Of a DNA stretch of 64,000 nucleotides, positions 58,818-64,000 are shown one piece after another (positions within the stretch are counted from its first letter, which is position 1; each line of letters starts with the position of its first letter). Under the pieces are notes generated by a model. That model made no database searches, was not told where the DNA came from, and saw only the letters and a program-made list of their open reading frames with translations. The translations under genes were made by a program, and so were the position numbers. This DNA is from an uncultured Bacteroidota bacterium. GTDB taxonomy: Bacteria; Bacteroidota; Bacteroidia; 2-12-FULL-35-15. The DNA lies in assembly GCA_903926385.1 (NCBI GenBank), contig CAIYIS010000048.1:1-64000 (forward strand). Direction: 5' to 3'.

Positions 58818-59885
58818 TTAACTGTTACCTACCTGTTTCAAATGCACCACATGCGAACGTAATGCAGCCATCACAGTTGGAAATTCGAGATAAGTTATTC
58901 CAAACTGATCGCAGGTTTCGCGAACAAATTGTGAAATTTTCGGATAATGAATATGACTGATACGCGGAAACAAATGATGTTCCACCTGAAAGTTTAATCC
59001 TCCGGTAAACCATGAAACGATTCTGCTTTTTGTAGCAAAATCAGCTGTGGTTTGTACCTGATGAACGGCCCACTCTTCGTTTATTTTATATGCTTTCATA
59101 TCAGGAGTAGAAAAACTTGCTCCTTCCACCACATGGGCTAACTGAAAAATAACAGAAATAACAAATCCGCATACAAAAGCTACGATTAAAAAACCAATTA
59201 GAGTTTCTACAACACCCACCAAGAATATGGGCAAAATAATATAAACACCAATAAAAGACAATTTGGTAACCCAAAAAATAATATGTTCTTTCACATCCAT
59301 TTTACGGAAAGGCAAATCACCTATTTTCCCTCTGAAATATTTAGTAAAATCCTGAACAAATACCCACAACACATAAGTAACTCCATACAATACTATCCAG
59401 TAAATATGCTGAAATCGGTGAAACCAGTATTTCTTTTGGTCGCTGTGAACACGAATCCAAGGTTTAATGTCGATATCATCATCCATACCTTCAATATTAG
59501 TAAACGAATGATGATTTACATTATGTTTGTATTTCCATAAATAAACACTGCCTCCCATTGCATTCAGCGAATGAGCCATCAGTTCATTTATCCATGGTTT
59601 ACTCGAAAAACTTCCATGTGCTCCATCGTGCATAACATTAAAACCTACGGCAGCAAGACTTACTCCGAATACAATGCACAAAATTATTGATAACCATACC
59701 GGAGGTGTAAAGAAAACCAAAACGGTATAAAGTGAGGCGGTGAAGAACACCAGAATTATCATCTTCAGATATAACCTGAAATTTCCGGTTTGACGAATAT
59801 TATTGGCGGTAAAGTAGTCATCTACTTTTTCTGTTAAGGCTTTAAAAAACGGACTGTTTTTGTTATTAAAACTTACTCTTTGCAT
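58818..59885 (-). CDS. Fatty acid desaturase
   Basis: VMHDGAHGSFS; HNVNHHSFTN; VEHHLFPRISHIHYPKI histidine boxes; TM segments. Confidence 0.95.
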   Translation of the reverse strand: MQRVSFNNKNSPFFKALTEKVDDYFTANNIRQTGNFRLYLKMIILVFFTASLYTVLVFFTPPVWLSIILCIVFGVSLAAVGFNVMHDGAHGSFSSKPWINELMAHSLNAMGGSVYLWKYKHNVNHHSFTNIEGMDDDIDIKPWIRVHSDQKKYWFHRFQHIYWIVLYGVTYVLWVFVQDFTKYFRGKIGDLPFRKMDVKEHIIFWVTKLSFIGVYIILPIFLVGVVETLIGFLIVAFVCGFVISVIFQLAHVVEGASFSTPDMKAYKINEEWAVHQVQTTADFATKSRIVSWFTGGLNFQVEHHLFPRISHIHYPKISQFVRETCDQFGITYLEFPTVMAALRSHVVHLKQVGNS

Positions 59886-59976
59886 TAATTATGTTGGTTA
59901 TGATATTTATGATTCGCCCAAATATAGGGATAATTTCAACATTTCATATGATTTGTTTCGGCAGGTAGCTTTATTT

Positions 59977-60462
59977 TTAGAGCACTTTTATTTTCAAAGA
60001 CCAGGTGAAATCAAACTCAGCTACTTTATCACCTGTTTCATCTGTTCCCACAGACTTTATGTCAGCCTTCACAGCTTCTCCGCTTTGTTTAGCTTTTTTA
60101 ACTAATTCCGAAATTATTTTTCCATCCGAGCAGGTAAACGTAATTTTCCCAACAGCCTTTTTAAAATACGAAGCTTTGTTTTCTACAATCAACATAGAAA
60201 TAGGAGGGGAGCTCTGGTAAATACAATTCTTAACCAGCAAACCTGTGGTAAGTTCTGCCGCCATAGCCTGACAAGCAAAATACATAGAGCGAAACGGATT
60301 CTGAGTTATCCAGCCGTAACGTATAGTAGCCACAGCCATTTCATCATTCAGTTTCTTTACGCGTATTCCGGCTATAAATGCCATCGGTAAATTTTTGAGA
60401 AGATACAACCGAAACAGAAAACTGTTGTTTACCAGTTTTTGAAATTTTGACTCACCCATCAT
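59977..60462 (-). CDS. DUF4442/hotdog thioesterase-like protein
   Basis: MAFIAGIRVKKLNDEMAVATIRYGWITQNPFRSMYFACQAMAAELTTGLLV. Confidence 0.8.
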   Translation of the reverse strand: MMGESKFQKLVNNSFLFRLYLLKNLPMAFIAGIRVKKLNDEMAVATIRYGWITQNPFRSMYFACQAMAAELTTGLLVKNCIYQSSPPISMLIVENKASYFKKAVGKITFTCSDGKIISELVKKAKQSGEAVKADIKSVGTDETGDKVAEFDFTWSLKIKVL

Positions 60463-61313
60463 TAAACCAACGGAAATGTAAGTGAGGCCATCCGCATTGC
60501 CTCGTCAAAAGCGCTGTTATCAATAGTTGTTTTAATATTATTGTTTTTAAAATAACTCAATAAATTTTCTGTTGGCATATTGCCGGTTAATTTATCGGCA
60601 GCCATCGGACAACCACCGTATCCTTTTATAGCGCTGTCAAATCTTCTGCATCCGCTTCGGTAAGCAGCATTCACTTTCTCTTCCCAGGTTTGAGGTGTGG
60701 TATGTAAGTGTGCACCTATCTCCACTTCCGGGAATTCAGGAATTAATCTTGAAAAAAGATAAGTAATATTTTCCGGATTCGATACTCCCACAGTGTCCGA
60801 TAATGCAATAATTTTCACTCCTAGTTGTGCTAGTCGTTTAGTCCATGTTACTACCACATTGCTGCTCCACTCATCTCCGTATGGATTTCCGAATGCCATA
60901 GAAATATAAACAACCAATTCTTTTCTGTTACGAACACATAAATCCTGAATTTCTTCCACTCTGGTAAGCGATTCGGCTATTGATGAATTTGTATTGCGTT
61001 GCTGAAATGTTTCGGAAATAGAAAATGGAAATCCTAAATACGATATCTCTTCAAATTCCACTGCATCCAGGGCTCCTCTTGTATTGGCTATTATGGCTAA
61101 CAGTTTGGATGAGGTCGAACTCAAATCCAGTTGTTCCAGCACTTGTGCCGTATCTCTCATCTGGGGTATAGCCTTTGGCGAAACAAAACTTCCAAAATCA
61201 ACCGTATCAAATCCGCATTTTAATATCGAATTGATATAAGCTACTTTCTTTTCTGTTTCAATAAAGTCATGCATTCCTTGCATGGCATCTCTCGGACATT
61301 CGATTAGTTTCAT
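60462..61313 (-). CDS. mvaB: Hydroxymethylglutaryl-CoA lyase
   Basis: LIECPRDAMQGMHDFIETEKKVAYINSIL; FDTVDFGSFVSPKAIPQMRDT; GAHLHTTPQTWEEKVNAAYRSGCRRFDSAIKGYGGCPMA. Confidence 0.92.
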   Translation of the reverse strand: MKLIECPRDAMQGMHDFIETEKKVAYINSILKCGFDTVDFGSFVSPKAIPQMRDTAQVLEQLDLSSTSSKLLAIIANTRGALDAVEFEEISYLGFPFSISETFQQRNTNSSIAESLTRVEEIQDLCVRNRKELVVYISMAFGNPYGDEWSSNVVVTWTKRLAQLGVKIIALSDTVGVSNPENITYLFSRLIPEFPEVEIGAHLHTTPQTWEEKVNAAYRSGCRRFDSAIKGYGGCPMAADKLTGNMPTENLLSYFKNNNIKTTIDNSAFDEAMRMASLTFPLV

Positions 61314-61354
61314 TTGTAAAATATTTTTTTTAGAAATGTGTTATCCCCATTCAA

Positions 61355-62404
61355 TTATTTGGTGTGATAATGTTTGAGCAACCCCTTGTTTATTCGTTTC
61401 ACAATTCCGGGCCCTTCGTATATAAATCCGGTGTACACCTGCACCAAACTTGCTCCTGCATTCAATTTTTCTATCGCATCTTCTGCCGTAAACACTCCGC
61501 CAACCGCTATTATCGGAAAAGTTTTTCCCGATTTCACCGACAAATAATTAATCACCTCTGTCGAACGTTTCGTTAGCGGCTTACCGCTCAATCCTCCTGC
61601 ACCCATTGCTTCCACTTCTTTTTGTTCGGTAGTCAGATTAGTTCTGCTTATAGTAGTGTTGGTGGCTATCACACCATCTATTTTTGTTTCCTTCACTATT
61701 CCAATAATATCATCCAGTTGCTCGTTGGTCAAGTCCGGTGCTATTTTTAGCAGTATTGGTTTTGGGTTCGATTTTTCTGCATTTAGTTTTTTTAATTTCA
61801 GCAAAAGCTGAGTCAAGGGTTCTTTATCCTGCAATGCCCTTAAATTTGGCGTGTTTGGCGAACTCACATTTACCGCAAAATAATCTACATAATCAAACAA
61901 TGTATGAAAACACTTTTCATAATCACTCACTGCTTCCTCGTTAGGAGTAATTTTATTTTTACCAATATTACCTCCTATAATAATGTTCGTTTTTCTTTTT
62001 CTCAGTTCTTTCACCGTTTCATCTGCCCCGTGGTTATTAAATCCCATTCGGTTTATTAATGCTTTATCTGCCGGCAATCTGAACATACGTGGCTTTTCAT
62101 TACCCGGCTGAGCTTTGGGAGTAAGCGTTCCTATTTCTATAAACCCGAAACCAAAATTTCCTAACTCATCAAATAGTTTCGCATCCTTGTCAAACCCGGC
62201 TCCTAATCCCACCGGATTCGGAAATGTTAATCCAAAAAGTTCTACTTCCAGTTTTTTATCCTTCACCACATATACACTTCTCAGCAATGCCGACATACCC
62301 GGTATTTTACAGAAAAGTTTTATGGTTTTAAAAACTACATGGTGAATAGCTTCGGGGGAAAAAAGAAAAAAAATCGGCCTTATCAAACTTTTATACATAC
62401 ACAC
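61355..62404 (-). CDS. pyrD: Dihydroorotate dehydrogenase (quinone)
   Basis: [103 protein letters not shown]. Confidence 0.98.
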   Translation of the reverse strand: MCMYKSLIRPIFFLFSPEAIHHVVFKTIKLFCKIPGMSALLRSVYVVKDKKLEVELFGLTFPNPVGLGAGFDKDAKLFDELGNFGFGFIEIGTLTPKAQPGNEKPRMFRLPADKALINRMGFNNHGADETVKELRKRKTNIIIGGNIGKNKITPNEEAVSDYEKCFHTLFDYVDYFAVNVSSPNTPNLRALQDKEPLTQLLLKLKKLNAEKSNPKPILLKIAPDLTNEQLDDIIGIVKETKIDGVIATNTTISRTNLTTEQKEVEAMGAGGLSGKPLTKRSTEVINYLSVKSGKTFPIIAVGGVFTAEDAIEKLNAGASLVQVYTGFIYEGPGIVKRINKGLLKHYHTK

Positions 62405-62478
62405 TTATATTTTCAGGGCAAAAATACTATTTAATTATTAAATCCTGTTTTTCGCCCATCTGCTTCCTCTGTCTTAGC

Positions 62479-63453
62479 TTAGTTCACCACCATTTTTTTG
62501 TTCCATACCCGGTGCTCTTTATCCTCTGCCCTCAGGCAATACACACCTTTGGCCAGTTGGCTAACATCTATCATTTGTTCCCGGCTGTTCATCCTCCTTT
62601 TGTAAACCACTTTTCCCATCATATCCTCAAGCTTTATCTCTGTGTCTTTTTGTTCTCTCTCAAACCTTACCATCACTATCCCCGAAGCCGGATTGGGCAG
62701 CACAATAAATGCACTTCCCGCTTCCTCTTCTTTTATCCCTATCGGGAAATACACCGCATCGCATTGCGAAAACAAACTATACGAAAACCCCGAACTATCG
62801 CTGTAACATCTGAAACGTGCATACTGCCCTTCACCGAAATTACCAAATACATTATCACAACTGTCCGAAGTATTCGGAAACAAATACGAACAACTCGAAG
62901 CATTCACCAAACCTATCTTTTCAATAATCCGGGCACCGCCACCCATTCCGGCATTACTTCCAAAAAACCAACTCGAACCATTGTGAGGAATCACATCCAC
63001 ATACCTCAACAACTGCCCGCCTATCACCATACTTCCTTTAGCAGTAACGGTAACTATGCCATTCACTGCACATCCGCTGTACAATTGCATGGCAGGAATA
63101 ACCCAGGTAGAACCCACCGAAGCTCCAAAATCATACAGCGTATAATACTGTCCCAGTTCGAACACATACACCTTACTCGTGTCGGCATAGGTATAATTAT
63201 CGCCCAAACTCACCGTGTCCGTTGCACCCATGCCCAACACATTGCTATGACTAACTTCCGTACCCCTCATCCGTTTGCACACATGCCCGTTTATCAATGT
63301 ATCCCCTGCATATTTTATATGATAATAACCATTCCTCCCGTTCGCACCCGTATCCATCCCGTAGTACCACTCAGCACCGGCCGGGCACCACATCTGAGCA
63401 CTCATCGCCCCCCACAGCACCACCATCACCCCCGTCAGTATTAGTTTTCTCAT
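62479..63453 (-). CDS. Secreted protein with T9SS type A sorting domain
   Basis: Signal peptide; C-term FIVLPNPASGIVMVRFEREQKDTEIKLEDMMGKVVYKRRMNSREQMIDVSQLAKGVYCLRAEDKEHRVWNKKMVVN. Confidence 0.85.
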   Translation of the reverse strand: MRKLILTGVMVVLWGAMSAQMWCPAGAEWYYGMDTGANGRNGYYHIKYAGDTLINGHVCKRMRGTEVSHSNVLGMGATDTVSLGDNYTYADTSKVYVFELGQYYTLYDFGASVGSTWVIPAMQLYSGCAVNGIVTVTAKGSMVIGGQLLRYVDVIPHNGSSWFFGSNAGMGGGARIIEKIGLVNASSCSYLFPNTSDSCDNVFGNFGEGQYARFRCYSDSSGFSYSLFSQCDAVYFPIGIKEEEAGSAFIVLPNPASGIVMVRFEREQKDTEIKLEDMMGKVVYKRRMNSREQMIDVSQLAKGVYCLRAEDKEHRVWNKKMVVN

Positions 63454-63550
63454 TTCTAAATTATATGTTTTGTAGTTCTATTATTCCTCTTTTCAATCCA
63501 AAATTTTATTTCTGAATCTTACCAATCCCCAAGATTATATTCGTCTGAAC

Positions 63551-63703
63551 GCCTCACCCCTGAACAGGCGCACAAGCCGGCTCAAACAGCCACAGGCTGT
63601 TTGCCCTCCCCTCTCCAAAGGAGAGGGGGTTAAGCTTACTGAAACCTAAATTTAGTTTGTTCATAATCTCCCCTCTCCTTTGGAGAGGGGCCGGGGGTGA
63701 GGC
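63551..63703. repeat. Palindromic intergenic element bounded by GCCTCACCCC/GGGGTGAGGC
   Basis: Terminal 10-bp inverted arms; internal hairpins AAACAGCC-ACA-GGCTGTTT, CCCCTCTCC-AAA-GGAGAGGGG and CCCCTCTCC-TTT-GGAGAGGGG. Confidence 0.85.
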
Positions 63704-63767
63704 GATTTGCTACCATTAATTAATCATAGGGATTAGTGCCTTGTGAATACTAAGTTCTGAATTAATC

Positions 63768-63914
63768 TCAAGATTTCTTTTTCTGAAAAAAATAAGCAAA
63801 CCAAACAAACCATAAAAACCATAAAGCCTGTATCCAGTCACCTTTTGTGATGGCAGGTATTCCCAGAAACCCCAGAAACCCCAAAAAGCCCATTGTCCAT
63901 TTTAAATTTTTCAT
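63768..63914 (-). CDS. Candidate 48-aa hydrophobic small protein with (GFL)3G motif
   Basis: MKNLKWTMGFLGFLGFLGIPAITKGDWIQALWFLWFVWFAYFFQKKKS*; minus strand, complete ORF below track cutoff; AAAGGAAAGAAC upstream of ATG. Confidence 0.6.
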   Translation of the reverse strand: MKNLKWTMGFLGFLGFLGIPAITKGDWIQALWFLWFVWFAYFFQKKKS

Positions 63915-64000
63915 GTTCTTTCCTTTAATTATTTTTAAATATCCTATTTCTCACTTTTCGTAATCATCTGCAAATGTAATTTGTTTTTTGTGGTAGCATC

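Noticed and set aside
62512-63444. 310-aa + strand ORF
   Set aside because: Antisense to a T9SS-domain protein with signal peptide; the + translation is His/Ile/Thr-biased without domains.

Overview
The 64 kb window looks like a Bacteroidota chromosome: four proteins with T9SS-type C-terminal sorting domains, a SusC-like TonB receptor, TAnnTTTG-type promoters, low G+C. Most of it is housekeeping or ordinary accessory sequence (mutS, purA, ispE, clpC, gyrA, prc-like protease, mvaB, pyrD, an arsR-arsM-arsC-acr3 operon, two glycosyltransferases, three PAS-type histidine kinase/response-regulator pairs, tRNA-Gly and tRNA-Leu, and the end of an IS21-like element). The most unusual signal is three unrelated-looking intergenic tandem arrays (about 12253-12480, 36588-36880, 55700-55905) that all have a period of exactly 42 bp (14 codons; about 4 helical turns) and each carry an open reading frame through the repeats. 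In the second array every substitution inside the conserved 9-codon core is synonymous in one frame. In the third array every unit carries a CATGTAA-SS-TTACATG type palindrome. Other second-look items: paired ATCG-N8-CGAT operators around arsR, a CRP-like TGTGA-N6-TCACA site upstream of a FIST-kinase-regulator operon, a 19 bp palindrome upstream of an HTH regulator, inverted repeats between clpC and gyrA, an SRD5A-like/3beta-HSD-like gene pair, a tandem kinase-regulator duplication with a mosaic identity block, and small ORFs absent from the ORF track. Nothing was searched against databases; family names come from recognising motifs in the supplied translations.
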